Below are positions 42,759 through 53,904 of a stretch of 64,000 bases of DNA, one piece after another. Location of the stretch: assembly GCA_029721435.1 (NCBI GenBank), contig CM056587.1, positions 19,166,667 to 19,230,666 on the forward strand, given 5' to 3'. Within the stretch, counting starts at the first letter, position 1. The number at the start of each line of letters is the position of its first letter. The notes beneath the pieces were generated by a model. The model did no database searches. It was not told the origin of the DNA and worked only from the letters and a program-made list of their open reading frames with translations. Source of the DNA: Gymnothorax reevesii (Eukaryota > Chordata > Actinopteri > Anguilliformes > Muraenidae). A program made the translations under genes and the position numbers.

Positions 42759-44794
42759 GTATGAATACCTCTGTATCTTGGTTCAATGAGTGGCGCCTTG
42801 TGTCCGACATCGTGCTGTGCCTTTGCAGTTCATGACCTCCCAGTAGGTCCACATAGTGCTCTTCGCTAACATTTTTATCAGGATATCAACTGTACTCCAA
42901 AATGAAAACAGTGAGACCAACACTAATCAGTATCTATAAGTAATTCTACCATTCATTCCAGTGAATTGTGCATTTTGATTAGTTAACACCAGGTATCTAT
43001 TCAACGGTCCGCTACCTCGCACTGGGTCAAGAAGACCTCATCAAGATTACGCCGACAAAATAAGGCTACAGTTTGCGTACAGTCTTACTCGATAGCAAGC
43101 TAGCCGGCTTCTTAGCTAGCAAGCCAAAGCGATATTGAACTGTGTGTCATAGCTGGCACGCCAATATTTTTGTAGGGGTGTTGACAAGAGTCATGGTAGA
43201 ATGGAGATACACCTGCAGTTTTTTTTCGAGCACTCGATATTTATTGTAGGCTAGATACCTGGAAATTTACATATGAAACCTTGCGCAAGCGCTCAGTTTC
43301 AAATGAAATTTCCAGGTATCTACCTACGATAAATTCCTTGTGTTCAAAAAAAACTATAGGTTTGTCTCCTAAATGTGCTCCTGCAGTGAATTATTTTTAC
43401 TGCAAGCATGTCAGCTTTCTGGAAAAGTTAAAATGAGAGCACTGCAGAGATATGACGTTCTGTAATAGTCTTCTTAATCTTGTTATGGAGTTGAGACAAT
43501 GAGTCAGTTGCTATGAGTTTTCAGGGAAACTTTGAAATGGTCCTGTCAGCTTGCTTTTCATTTTTCAGTGAGGGAAGATTGGAATGGGAGCTCATTATTG
43601 TACGAACATGCCTCTGATAAGGTTATCATAATTTATAAATCTGCTTTGGTTCATGGAAAAATCCAGAATACACTTCAGTGATTCCAAAAGCAGATAAATC
43701 CTGGGAAGTGTTTGGATAAATGGAACAACCCATGAAAAACAAGATTTGTATTCAACAATGACTTTGCATGTCCAACTAAGCACTTAATCTGTGATGAATT
43801 TCTGCAGTCGATCTCAGGCTTCAGTTTGATGGACTCTGCGTCAATATTTTGGATAATGCCTTCTCCCAGTTCAGTCCACCAATACAGGGGTCTCAAGCTC
43901 AGAGAAGGTTGATAGTAGATGCTTCAGTTTTAAAATGTGGTTTGGAATTCCTGCTGTTTTCTATATCACAAACAGGCTCTCTATATTGTTAATGCTAATA
44001 GCTCAGGCTGTGAGCCCTACTCAACCATCATCTCCCTTTCATATTACTAATGTTATTTTCTTCCTGTTTCACTCTATCCGCTGGCCTCTCAGAGCAGAGC
44101 CTATTATGGAAAGGCAAATGGCACAGAAATTCTGGATTTCTTTTTTTTTGAAATGCTCCCTTTTCAACACCCAAGATTCAAACTACCACAATTAAAATAA
44201 CAGTATAATATGGGACCTTGAAAATAATAGTCTGAGAATAGAAAGATTAGTTTTGTCATCAGCCAGAGAATTATTTTCTCATTCCCACCCACACTTGAGA
44301 CTTAGTCAGTCAAGTATCTATTATATTGTCTTTCATTCAACAATCTGAGGTATGTAGAAACATGCTGTTTTCATAGCGCAAATGCCTTAATGCCAACAAA
44401 GCAATGAAACTCCACTGCATGGGATCACATACAAATTGAACACTGAAGGTCTGTGTTACCACTATTCCTGCATGCCTATTATTCATTAAGTTACATGATA
44501 AAATGTTGGAAAGCATGATATTTGTGAACATAAGAATTGGAGATATTATGTACATGTCCATTGTTTCAGAATATTGCCCTATATTTAGTAGACTGACTGG
44601 TTAAGACATAATTGCTGATCTCATTGTGCTTTAAACGTGGCCAAAAATATTTTTGCAATGGGTGAGAAAATATGTTATTTGGACGTAGAGAGTACTTTTA
44701 AATTTCAGTTAACTAAGACTAGCTGAATTCTAAAGCATTTTTGTTTGTTTATTTATCAATGAGGATTTAGCAAATACTGTCATTTCCTTTTCAG
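42759..44794. other. Locus 2 intron
   Basis: Holds the palindromic element at 43212-43360 and otherwise nothing recognised. It ends in the acceptor CATTTCCTTTTCAG. Confidence 0.45.
43212..43360. repeat. MITE-like palindrome, ~65-bp arms
   Basis: CCTGCAGTTTTTTTTCGAG...TAGATACCTGGAAATTT is mirrored by AAATTTCCAGGTATCTA...TTCAAAAAAAACTATAGG. About 149 bp with a ~25-bp centre. No clear target duplication. Confidence 0.65.
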
Positions 44795-44889
44795 GTTCAC
44801 ACACCAGTAACCTGACCATAGCTTTGGGTGTTCTTGCCGTTGTTCTGGCAACAGCACTTGGAGGGTTTACTACGAGAAATTCTGTAGGG
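44795..44889 (+). CDS. Locus 2 transmembrane exon
   Basis: Acceptor TTTTCAG, donor GTAAGC at 44890. Entered in phase 1 it encodes SHTSNLTIALG, then the helix VLAVVLATALGGF, then TTRNSVG, ending on a codon boundary. NLT is a potential glycosylation site just outside the membrane. It fits a type I anchor following the D2 exon. The Ig exon before it has a stop, so expression as a receptor is doubtful. Confidence 0.6.
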
Positions 44890-45023
44890 GTAAGCTACTG
44901 CCTTAGAACGTGGCAGAGTCAGCTAATATAAAAAAAGCCCTGTCATACTTGCAGTGAAATTCACTGGCGATTATATGTATTGTGATCCTTCCTGTGAGTT
45001 TATGAGATTGATTCACTTTACAG

Positions 45024-45249
45024 TCCTTTTACATGGGCACTGACACCCATGTACCTATCAAGTGGAGATACTCCCATGATCCCCCAGTCAAGGGAGTCAA
45101 GGGCGTCAGACGTGCACAAGAAGAGAAAGAGGATTAACACTATATCAGATGATTACATCAGCATTACGCACACGAGCCTTGATGGTGAACCAGACAATAT
45201 GGAGGGCAGCCTGAAGGGAGATGCACACGGTAGCAGCACACAAAAATGA
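45024..45249 (+). CDS. Locus 2 cytoplasmic tail exon (frame uncertain)
   Basis: Acceptor CACTTTACAG. In the frame set by the transmembrane exon it reads SFYMGTDTHVPIKWRYSHD and stops at 45135-45137. One frame over, it is open to 45249 with MYLSSGDTPMIP, a basic patch KKRKR and a tyrosine in SDDYISI, which looks more like a real signalling tail (ITIM-like, not exact consensus). Either a one-base frameshift has occurred or a different donor is used. This supports decay of locus 2. Confidence 0.4.
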
Positions 45250-45838
45250 ATGAGAATTAAAACACTAGTCTTCTAGAATTAGCCACAGAGGGTAAAGTTG
45301 GGATTCAGAAGCACTACATAATATCATATTTCCCTGCCATAGCTCCCTCTCAATTCAGGGAGAAGAGTCTGACACGCTTGAAGACTAATGACCTTGCTGC
45401 AGTGTGTTGTGTAAAACATGGAGGAATGAATCACGCCAGGTTCCTCCAGGTTTTAGTGTTGACTGATAAAGTCTTTTTTTGACTGCCAATGATTGTTATA
45501 TCATCTGTTGATTTTTCCCTTTTAAATCATTGGTGCCTTTTTCTACGGCAGCGACAAAATGTTTTGAGTGAATCCATGAATCCAATCTGTAAAGGGTTTA
45601 ACTTTCATGCATACGTAGAACACATCGGGGCAGTGAAGTAAATATGGGTTAAATAATGCGCATGCTCGGAACATTTGGGCATGCGCAGAACCAATCGGGC
45701 AGGAAGAAAAAAAAAAAAAAAGGAGGTTGGAATAGGGCACCCACACTGCACCACTGAGCAATTTCCATTGAAATGAATTGGTCGCCATTTTCGGTTCAGT
45801 ATCCAGTTCTTATGATACATCCATGATCTCAAAGTGTG
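45250..45838. other. Nothing recognised
   Basis: Possible 3' untranslated and intergenic sequence of locus 2, with an A-run at about 45707-45721. Confidence 0.4.
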
Positions 45839-46112
45839 CATCTCGAAGCTTAGGCTGCATCCTTCGAAGGCTGCATTTTTAGGGGTCATCACTTACTTCC
45901 ATCTGGAAAACTAACATTTGGGAAAGGGACAAGGTTAAATTTAGGGTTAGGTGATAGAGTTAAGGTTAAGGCTGGGGAAACCAGTGACGAATCGCTTAAA
46001 CCAAAGCTGTTTAACGGAGATGAAATGGCTTTACGTCAGTTTGGTGGATGGAATTAAGTGACGACCCCCTAAAAATGCAGCTTTCGAAGGATGCAGCCAA
46101 GGCTTTGAGATG
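45839..46112. repeat. MITE with ~55-bp inverted ends
   Basis: CATCTCGAAGCTTAGGCTGCATCC... is mirrored by ...GGATGCAGCCAAGGCTTTGAGATG. The inner arms include GCATCCTTCGAAGG and TGCATTTTTAGGGG. 274 bp, non-coding. No target duplication seen. Confidence 0.65.
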
Positions 46113-46641
46113 TCCACTGATTAGGTAGACACTTGAAAGACTGAACGATCATGCATGCGCATACTCGGGTGGACACTTGGGAAATTTTAATTGAGATTCA
46201 TGTTTGTAGATGCATTCATGCTGGTTGATGTGTGCACTTTTTCATGGATGTAATGCAAGTGGTTGCTGGGTGAAATAAAAAAAATCTTTTAAATAAAAAA
46301 TCTTTTAAAAAATTCCCCTAGGATGAGTGGGTCATAATTATGGAGTTATGAAAAATGCAAAAGTATAAGAACAGCAAAAAGCAACACTGTTGTTGCTCAG
46401 GCCAAAGAGGAATTCCAGTAGAAAACTGCTGACCGTGTAAATGCGCAAGTCCTATGATGGACTAGTGGAAATTACATTAGATTCTCAGCCAAATCAAACA
46501 AAGTGAAATTAAATTATAGATCAAATATCCTCTGACTGTGAAAAATTCCCATAGTATACTCAGTTTGACTAATTTCTTCGTTTTAGGTTTCAAGTATTTT
46601 TTCCATTATTTTGTTTTATACAGCATGATTTTGTGCAAGCA

Positions 46642-46698
46642 CACTGAAGAAGGCACTACGCCGAAATGCGTTTGTGTGGAGACGCTTGTTACAATAAA
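46642..46698 (+). repeat. CTGAAGAAGGC...GCCGAAATGCG hairpin motif with AATAAA
   Basis: ACTGAAGAAGGCACTACGCCGAAATGCG (46642-46669) forms a small GGC/GCC stem and is followed by AATAAA at 46693. Same architecture as in the hairpin at 16137-16280 and at 57951-57978 (minus). Probably the end of a common repeat family. Confidence 0.5.
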
Positions 46699-46946
46699 TG
46701 TGTTTATGCAAAGTGCAACCTTTTTTCTAATTTCATTATTTGCTGATTTTGGTCTTGCACTCTTAAAGTCTGGGAGTGAGGCCCGTTTGTGCATTTATAG
46801 CAAGTTAAAACAAAGTTTAAGGACAGTCTTCGAAGTGCTACGCCCTATGTTGCTTTGCTTTCCTTTCATAATTGTTTTAATTACTTCAATGGTATGCTCT
46901 GTAAAATGTATAGTGCGGCATATTATTCTTGCTCAGATTTTCTGCA

Positions 46947-47231
46947 TCACCACCTGAATACTTGTAGGTTCCCGTGGCAACAACCTGCAACGCTCTGCAT
47001 GCCGTTTGCGCAACTGTTTGTGCACGATTTCTTTGTTACATTTCCAACATACCGCCAAAGTAGATTGCTTAAGACCATAAGAGTTACCTCAGCTGAAAAT
47101 CTGTTGCGTTCAAAGAGAACATGGTCAGGAAATGCAAACGGGTCACACCCAGTCTCCCTCTGAAGAAAACCGGGTACGATTCGGGCAGCAAAGTCCACAG
47201 GATTATCCAAGAAAGGTGATGCCAACTTCAA
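46947..47231 (-). pseudogene. Harbinger (HARBI1-like) transposase N-terminal fragment
   Basis: The minus frame reads FLDNPVDFAARIVPGFLQRE, DPFAFPDHVLFERNRFSAE and LLWRYVGNVTKKS, the typical opening of PIF/Harbinger DDE nucleases (LERYRFS-like motif). It ends before any catalytic residue. The element termini were not identified. A decayed fragment. Confidence 0.65.
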
Positions 47232-47631
47232 AGGAGGTGCTTAGTGATACAGCAGCTCATTTATAGCTGATTTAAGGCAAACTCGGCACATAACCTGCTC
47301 CCAACCAGGCTACATTTGCAGCGACTTACCATGGTAATCTAGCCACGTTAAAAGAGAACCACCTTCGTGACACTGAAAAACCTACACGCTCGACATAACC
47401 TCGCTAACCCACTAATCTTGCTTTGTAGTACACCCACAGAGGTGCACTGTGCACGGCCTCAACTACAGATGGCTAGCACACTGTATATTTTCATCAAAAC
47501 ATCGATTTAACTAAGTAAATTAACAATATGTCCTAAAATTTAATCGGGAGTCGGAAGCTGTCTCCATCAAGCCATGCCATAATGCACGACCAAGCGTACA
47601 ATGCTTTCCATGGTGGTTTTCCTTTTCTTCT

Positions 47632-48760
47632 TCTTTTTCTTAAGGTTTTATTGCGGTTGACAAACCTTTTGTTGTATTACCGCGAGCTACTGGATTTTAC
47701 TCTCGCTTGGAGTAACTTCAACCATTAAAAAAAAAAAAAAAAATCAAAATCACAATTACCAATCCCCAATTCTTGATTAATTATACCTAAACATAATTAT
47801 TCAGTCCTGAATCTGGCTCCCACTCCCACCAAACCCTTTTTCTAAAATTTCCTGAATGTCTTCTCCCTTCACATCCGTCATCCCAAGAAACTCCCTAGCT
47901 GCACGCACAACCATTTTGATCCTCTCTGTCTTCGATTCCGTCTTGCTCGCACAATTTATAACCATCACCACAAACACTAGAGACCTTTTGTCCACACAGA
48001 TACCATCACAAGCACGTCTTGGTTCTTTTAGAACCGTTTCCTCAAAGTCAGTACCTTTCTCCAACCTCTTAACAGCCTCAGCATGCGAACATCTCTTTTC
48101 TGCTCTCAACTTATTCACTTTTTGGGCATTGTCGCGCTCCCATATCGCGATTGCCCTCGCAATGCAGGCACTTGCCTGTCTTCATCAATTTTACAAACCT
48201 CTACCCCGCATTCCCCCTTACCACACCGTTTGACTCCTCTGCAGACTGTAGTAACATGTCCATATTCCTGACAAAAGTAACACCGGAGGGGAACTTTCTC
48301 ATATGTCCTTACCCTGCAACTGATATAATTCAGATATAGTCTTTCCAGCAAATTTCCTTTAGAAGTCAAGCAATCAGATGTACTGTCCTCCTTAAACCCA
48401 TCTCTGAATCTAGTTAATCTTTTTGCACCACAAATGCCTTGGACCCCCTGAACCTTAGCCTCCAATGAAATAGGCACGCCACTAATTACTCCTTTCACCT
48501 ATATCTCTAAATCAAGCGGAAAGCAAGTGACAACATGATAATCCTGAAAAGTTTTAATGCGTAGAGCCTTATCTCGCTGACGCTTCGTGGTGCATTCAAT
48601 AATTACTATCCCACTTCTAATACAAAGTAATTCTAATCGACCTCAAGTCACCAAGCTTTTCCCCCAAAACCTTTACAACCACATGTGGGTCTTTAGAAAA
48701 TCCCATTTGTTTTGTTTATTGCCACCATCCCAACTAATGTCTCCACTTTACTCACTACAT
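47632..48760 (-). mobile_element. ORF1-only LINE copy 1
   Basis: The minus strand carries a zinc-knuckle ORF1 (about 48720-47801) followed by about 100 bp and a 3' tail: CCAGTAGCTCGCGGTAATAC...AAGAAAAAGAAGAAG ending near 47632. No reverse transcriptase separates ORF1 from the tail. The tail closely resembles 52070-52140 and 49745-49830 (minus). The 5' limit is approximate. Confidence 0.65.
47801..48720 (-). pseudogene. LINE ORF1 (gag-like, CCHC zinc knuckle), copy 1
   Basis: Minus-strand pieces: IIECTTKRQRDKALRIKTF (about 48600-48540, RRM-like region), a stop at the end of that piece, then VKGVISGVPISLEAK, RCYFCQEYGHVTTVC (CX2CX4HX4C zinc knuckle) and, after a frame change near 48118, SHAEAVKRLEK...RIKMVVRAAREFLGMTDVKGEDIQ. 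It is homologous along its length to 51466-51981. Such ORF1 proteins bind the element RNA. At least two breaks make it inactive. Confidence 0.7.
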
Positions 48761-49744
48761 CACTTGCTTCGCCAGAGGAACTTAAATAATCTTTCTTCCT
48801 TTTCTTTTTATATTCTTTTCCTCTTTTATTCTCATTCTCGTGCTCTACTATACTACTATAGTACTATACTACTAACTACTATATCCGAATCTATTTTCCA
48901 ACGAACGCCCGCGTAAAACTTTCGACCACTCCATTCCACCCATGGACCTACAAGGAGATCTGGACAGCCAACTAGGGGCTGTAACACACGCCGACATGGT
49001 CCTAGCGGTAAACCTGATATTGCAGGTCACGTGATGCCATGGGGGCCAAAAAGGAATTTCTCCATAGAGAATGATTGAAAAAGACACGCTGATAAATCTG
49101 TGAATTATTTTTTTTGACAGCCACAAATTATTAATTATAACTTTTGAATGAAGCGTTTATAGCAAAATCCGTTCTAATGATAATCTGCTCCGTGTCGTTC
49201 GGAAGCCGTTGGTATCTTCATTTACTTGTAAGCTGACCAATTGCAGCTCACGAAACTACTCGCTCTTCTCTGCACACCACACAGGAAGAAATTACCAGTA
49301 CCACGCGGTATAGGACTATAATCGAATGCGCGCTTTCGGCAGGAAAATCGTATGGCCGTTCAACGGAGAGTGCTGGATCTCTGCAACGGAACGGTTTCAG
49401 AGAAAACCCCACAAATTTTTTGACCTCCGTTGCCCGCTGAGTACGTGACAGCATTTTCAGGACGAACAGACGCTCCAGAGGTGAGATGTGACTTAACAGA
49501 CACACAGACCCAACTAGTAACTACAGTAACCCTCGCTGCGCTGCGCCGAGGGTTAATTACTTACAGACCTTCATACATGATGACGAAACTTTTCAGCAAC
49601 TTGAGAGACGGGATCCAAAATAAAAACTATTTTTTGTGCTAACCTCTATGATACAGTCGTTATGTTGCGCTCCTCATTGACAAACTGTCGCTACACTAAC
49701 GCCTGTACGGGAAAGCTCTAAAAGTGCTTCGCGCGGCCTCGTTA
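48761..49744. other. Mostly unassigned, with short palindrome
   Basis: 49530-49553 holds ACCCTCGCTGCGCTGCGCCGAGGGT, similar to the CCCTCGGCC ends at 35735. The rest shows no gene. Confidence 0.4.
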
Positions 49745-49990
49745 TGAGTTGGAGGCTTCTTCTTCTTATTTTTGGTTTTATGGTGTTTACAGACCTGTTG
49801 GTGTATTACCGCCAACTACTGGATTCATTCAACATAAATTTCCCTATTCCTCTTATATCGAATTCCCACCAAAGCCTCGCCAAAGCGAACGGTGTACTGT
49901 GTCGAACAATGCGTTTGCACTCTGCATGTGTTCAGTGTGACTACAATTTCGATTCGTGTAATCTACGAGCCGAATGTAGACGCAATGCAT
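49745..49990 (-). mobile_element. LINE 3' tail fragment
   Basis: On the minus strand, CCAGTAGTTGGCGGTAATACACC...AAATAAGAAGAAGAAGCC matches the tail of the ORF1-only LINE copies at 47632 and 52070. Only the 3' end remains, as expected from 5' truncation during retrotransposition. Confidence 0.6.
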
Positions 49991-50382
49991 TGGCTTTTGA
50001 AGAAGGAAATTAAGTCAACACCAAAGCTGCCTGCTGATTGGTCCAGCCAAAAAATTTCAGGCGAAGCGCCGCGAGGTAGCTTTCCTTTAACGCCCTGATG
50101 GGAGCGATCATCAAAGCCACCTAGCGGACACAGGGCGTTAATCATTAGCGTTATTTTTTGTGCATGATCCCCACCGAGTGGGTGGAACAATGGGCATTCC
50201 TTGGCGTCCGTCTGTGATCAACATTATAGACGCAGCAAAGTCGGTAAAGTGAGCTGGCGTTACGGTGCAAATATTTTAGCCATTTTATTTTAATTGATGA
50301 ATGGCCGTAACATACTCGATTGCCACACTTGTAGCGCGGCAAAATGTGTAGTAGCTAGGGCCGCTGTTGTGACATCCTAGAA

Positions 50383-50689
50383 CAGGGTTGGGCAATCACG
50401 GTCCTGAAGGGCCTGTGTGTATGCAGGTTTGTATTCCTATCAATTACCCTGACTAATTGAGTTAATTGATTGCATGCACAAATATAGATTTTCGCAATGA
50501 TTCGATCAAAGGAAAATGCTTTATGAAGGGAGACAAGACTAGTCTTTGTAGTTTCATGATAATTTAAAGAAATGCGCATGAAACGTCAGATTTCATAAAT
50601 GGTTTGGCTAATAGAGACAATCAACTAATTAAAGACCAGACATTGGTGTGAAAACCAGGGACAGATACGGCCCTCGCTGCCCACCTCTG
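50383..50689. mobile_element. hAT MITE, 307 bp, with 8-bp TSD
   Basis: Perfect flanking TCCTAGAA (50375-50382, 50690-50697). The ends CAGGGTTGGGCA and, inward, CAGAGGTGGGCA are inverted repeats. Length, target duplication and CAG ends identify a hAT-derived MITE. No coding capacity. Confidence 0.88.
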
Positions 50690-50855
50690 TCCTAGAACCA
50701 TGTACGCAGCCAACACTCACCTTATTTTTTCGGATTACAATGAGATGGATATATTCATCAACTGAATAGTATATTTCCATTGCTTTGAAAGCACCAATTC
50801 CCATCACTGTATTTAAATGCGTTATGCATGTGTCAGCTGAGTAGCATCTAACGCA

Positions 50856-50945
50856 GGGGTCGGCAATCCTGGTCCTAGAAAGCCGCAGTGTCTGCTGGAT
50901 TTTGACGTTACTCTGCACTTAATTCATCTGCAGATGAAGTAAACT
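50856..50945. repeat. Second hAT-like terminus
   Basis: CAGGGGTCGGCAATCCTGGTCCTAGAAAG resembles the left end of the MITE at 50383 (CAGGGTTGGGCAATCACGGTCCTGAAGGG). No matching right end was found before the LINE fragment at about 50985, so it is a fragment. Confidence 0.5.
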
Positions 50946-50984
50946 GACTTTGGCTTGGATATTAACTCCTTTGTCTCTGTCGGA

Positions 50985-51465
50985 GTTCTTTTTGAAGGTA
51001 ATACCAGGAATATAAAATCAAAATTCCTACAACACTACCCTCAACATACGCTGGCCCAGAGCAAAGGTACCCCTTCTGTTCAGGTGCAGCCCGTCAGGCT
51101 TGAACAGGTCACCCCTGTCCCAGAAAAAGTTCCAGTGCCCCTAACCCTATACCCCCCTTTCCTACACCAGGTTCGTAGCCACGTGTTAAACCTCCAGAGA
51201 AAATTCTGCTTTCCTTTGCTTGCACGTGGTACCGGTAGAATCCCGTAGAACACTACCGTTGAGGATCTGCTCCTAAGCTTCTCAGCTAATTCCACAAATT
51301 TGCCTTGCAGAACCTCAAACCTACCCTTACCTATGTCATTTGTCCCAACATGGACCATGACAACTGGATCCCTACCCGCTCTGGCCAGGAGCTTGTCCGC
51401 ACGCTCCAGGAGGTCTCCTACCTGGGCATTACATACACCTATGTAAGGTGTAAGCACCACTCAGA
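50985..51465 (-). pseudogene. CR1-type LINE ORF1 fragment (esterase-like)
   Basis: The minus frame reads LLERADKLLARAGRDPVVMV, HVGTNDIGKGRFEVLQGKF and VVFYGILPVPRA, then a WLRTWCRKGG segment. The GTND block and its spacing match SGNH/GDSL esterase domains known from ORF1 of CR1-like elements. It abuts the zinc-knuckle LINE copy at about 51466. A partial, isolated ORF1, so non-functional. Confidence 0.75.
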
Positions 51466-51981
51466 TGCTATTGGTGTCAGGAGTATGGGCACGTGGCTGC
51501 AGTATGTAGAAGTAGGTCACACAGATGTAGAAAATGTGGGAGAGAAAATTGTGTGGATGGGTGTACTACAAAGGCTCAGATAGTGTGTTTTCACTGTGGG
51601 GGAAACCATGAAGTTGGAGCATTGGGGTGTAAAAGAAGGAAAAAAGAACAGGAGGTGGAAAGAATAAGAACACAGGGCAGAGTGTCATATGCAGAGGCTG
51701 TTAAGAGAGTGCAGATGGAAAAGGAAAAGGTGGGGAATGAGCAGGCTAGGGTTCAGGAAATTGGAAAAGGAGATAAGAATTTCATAAGGATGGAAAGAAG
51801 ACACTTTTTGGCTTTTATTGCTATGGTGGTGATATGTTCTAGAGACCTGGAAACTAGAACTGAGAGAATCAAAATGGTGATAGATGCTGCACAGAAATTT
51901 TTAGGAATAATAGATGTTAAAGGGGAAGAAATTCAAGGGATTTTGGAGAGAGGGTTTGGCGGGGGACAGGTGACCATATAG
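51466..51981 (+). pseudogene. LINE ORF1 (CCHC zinc knuckles), copy 2
   Basis: Reads CYWCQEYGHVAAVC (CX2CX4HX4C), CRKCGRENCVDGC, a third cluster CFHCGGNHEVGALGC, then RVSYAEAVKRVQ and RTERIKMVIDAAQKFLGIIDVKGEE, ending GFGGGQVTI. The frame is open from the truncation to the stop (over 160 codons). It lacks its N-terminal region, so it is 5' truncated but otherwise undamaged. Confidence 0.72.
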
Positions 51982-52145
51982 TGAAGTTTAAAAATGGGGA
52001 TTTAAGAAGGAGATACTGAGCAACAGGAATATAGTCTGTAACTGCCTGATCTCTCGCCATAACCGTCAACTCAGTAGATGGCGGTAATGCCCCATGTTTC
52101 ATTAGTGATCCGCCACCCAACAGGAAAGAAGAAGAAGACGAAGAA
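51466..52145 (+). mobile_element. ORF1-only LINE copy 2
   Basis: Zinc-knuckle ORF1 (to the stop at 51979-51981), about 90 bp, then the 3' tail CAGTAGATGGCGGTAATGCC...AGGAAAGAAGAAGAAGACG. Same arrangement as 47632-48760, with no ORF2. The 5' end is truncated at the boundary with the CR1 fragment. Confidence 0.68.
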
Positions 52146-52631
52146 ACCGGTAGTGAGGGCCGTGTCCGAAACGAAACGAACTTCAGGGTGGAAACCGCCA
52201 TCACAATTAATTTTTTTTTCCTTCCGATTAGAACTTTAGTAGCCAGCGGCAATGGGGAAGATAAAAGCAATCATCACTAATATACTTCTATGGAGGAGTT
52301 TTTTTACGACACAAATTGTTGCCGAAGGTACGTACCTATCTTAACGTTGTTAGCGCGCTGTTAGCTATATAGTTAGCTAGCTGATCCTGAGAATAACATT
52401 CAGAGTTTTATCCCGAGAACTGCGGTTTGCCCCGTTCATTTTTTAACTATTCGTCCAACAAAAAGCAAAAGTAACGTCACTTAACTGAGCAATATGCTGT
52501 ACGTTACAATAAAATTATGAAGTTAGGCTAGCAGCTAGTTAGCTATATTTGCATCATGGGCACCGCTTTAAGGGCACTCCCTTTGATAGCTAGATGGCTA
52601 ACTGACGAACTTTAACGATACTATTTTCTGA

Positions 52632-52806
52632 CCTGGGGGGTATTCCACAAAGCTGGTTAGCTGAGTAAGCCTGGCTTTTTCACAAAGTAAAACCTGGAAA
52701 CTATTCAAATCTGGAAGATGGACTGAAATAAATAAAACTTTTCCGGTTTTGCTTTGTGCAAAACTCAGGTTTACTCACTTAGCCAGCTTTGTGGAATACC
52801 CCCGGG
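52632..52806. repeat. MITE with GGGGGTATTCCACAAAGC ends
   Basis: GGGGGTATTCCACAAAGCTGG is mirrored by CCAGCTTTGTGGAATACCCCC, and the inner TTAGCTGAGTAAGCCTGG by CAGGTTTACTCACTTAG. 175 bp, non-coding, of a type widespread in fish genomes. Confidence 0.75.
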
Positions 52807-53411
52807 CATATATGTTAACTTAGGTCAATGGAGCTGGGATTGAGTGAACTGCTTTACGCCTGTCAAAATAATATGTTTGATTCTTGATCGCAGCAGGCCT
52901 TAATATGTCGATAAACCAGTTGAAAATCAACCGCGAGACAAGTCGCTGCCAAGCAATTACGTCTCTGTTTCGTGAACCTGATTTCTCCTGAGTATTGACG
53001 GCATGGATGAGCTGTTGGGTTGGCCATTGTAAGAATTTGCTTAAAGGAACAGTCCACCGTGCTTCCATAATGAAATATGTTCTTCTATGAAATGAGAGGA
53101 GATGATACGTACCTCTCCGAGCTTTGAGCAACCTCCCAGTCAGCCAGACGCGCTGCCACTCCAGTTAGCATTTGAAGGTCCCTTATCAGGTTGCCAGCTG
53201 CACAGCCATTAAGAGGCAATGTTTTATAGATCAGCAGAGTGTTGGCAAAAGGTGGAAACTCCCCATCTCCAAATTTGTTCATATTTCACAGTTTTGAAGT
53301 TATATGCCTGGAACGGAAAAATCACCCATGTCTGTTCTGATTTACCCCTCCCGTGCTGTGTGGGCCACGCCCATTGTTTGGGGGGTTGTTTAACGACCCT
53401 AGCTGTTTGAG
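52807..53411. other. Nothing recognised
   Basis: No supported gene or repeat. Confidence 0.4.
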
Positions 53412-53415
53412 AGCA

Positions 53416-53791
53416 GGGTCATTCCATGCCAAATCCCCTAATTTTCAGGAAAGTCCCCAGGTGACCCTCTTAGATTTTGCTGAAACTCCATGAAAATGTT
53501 CATATATGCTAATAACAAACACACAGAAAATTTCAGGCCAGAAGTCCAAGCCGTTTTGAAATTACGGCCGTCAGAAAATATGGCCAGACCCCCCCCCCTC
53601 TTTCCCCGTCGCGCGCTGCGTCACAGATTTTTTTCATTTTCGAATGATCATATTTTTGGATTTGGAAAAACCTACAAAGCTGAAAATTGCTACCTGGGGT
53701 AATTTGCACACAAGCTTTCAGAATCTACAGTCAAAAACAGTGTATCTTGCTTCCTTTTGAAGATATGGGCACCTGAAAATGAACGTTTCAG
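53416..53791 (+). repeat. Left long inverted repeat
   Basis: GGGTCATTCCATGCC, CCCAGGTGACCCTCTTAGA, TTACGGCCGTCAGAAAATAT, a C-run, GATCATATTTTTGGATTTGG and GGGCACCTGAAAATGAACG. The inverse copy at 56717-57076 follows in the same order with roughly 90% identity by eye. Confidence 0.85.
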
Positions 53792-53904
53792 AGCTTTCTA
53801 TAAACGCATAAACTTAGAGAAAGAGAGAAACATCTTGACCCTGGTACAGACTCTTCAGGTCTGCGTGACTTTAGATAGGCTATATGCCATGACGCACCAG
53901 TATA

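Noticed and set aside
47856..48339. Plus-strand frames over the LINE ORF1 at 47801-48720
   Set aside because: Antisense to the zinc-knuckle ORF1, which has recognisable CCHC motifs on the minus strand.
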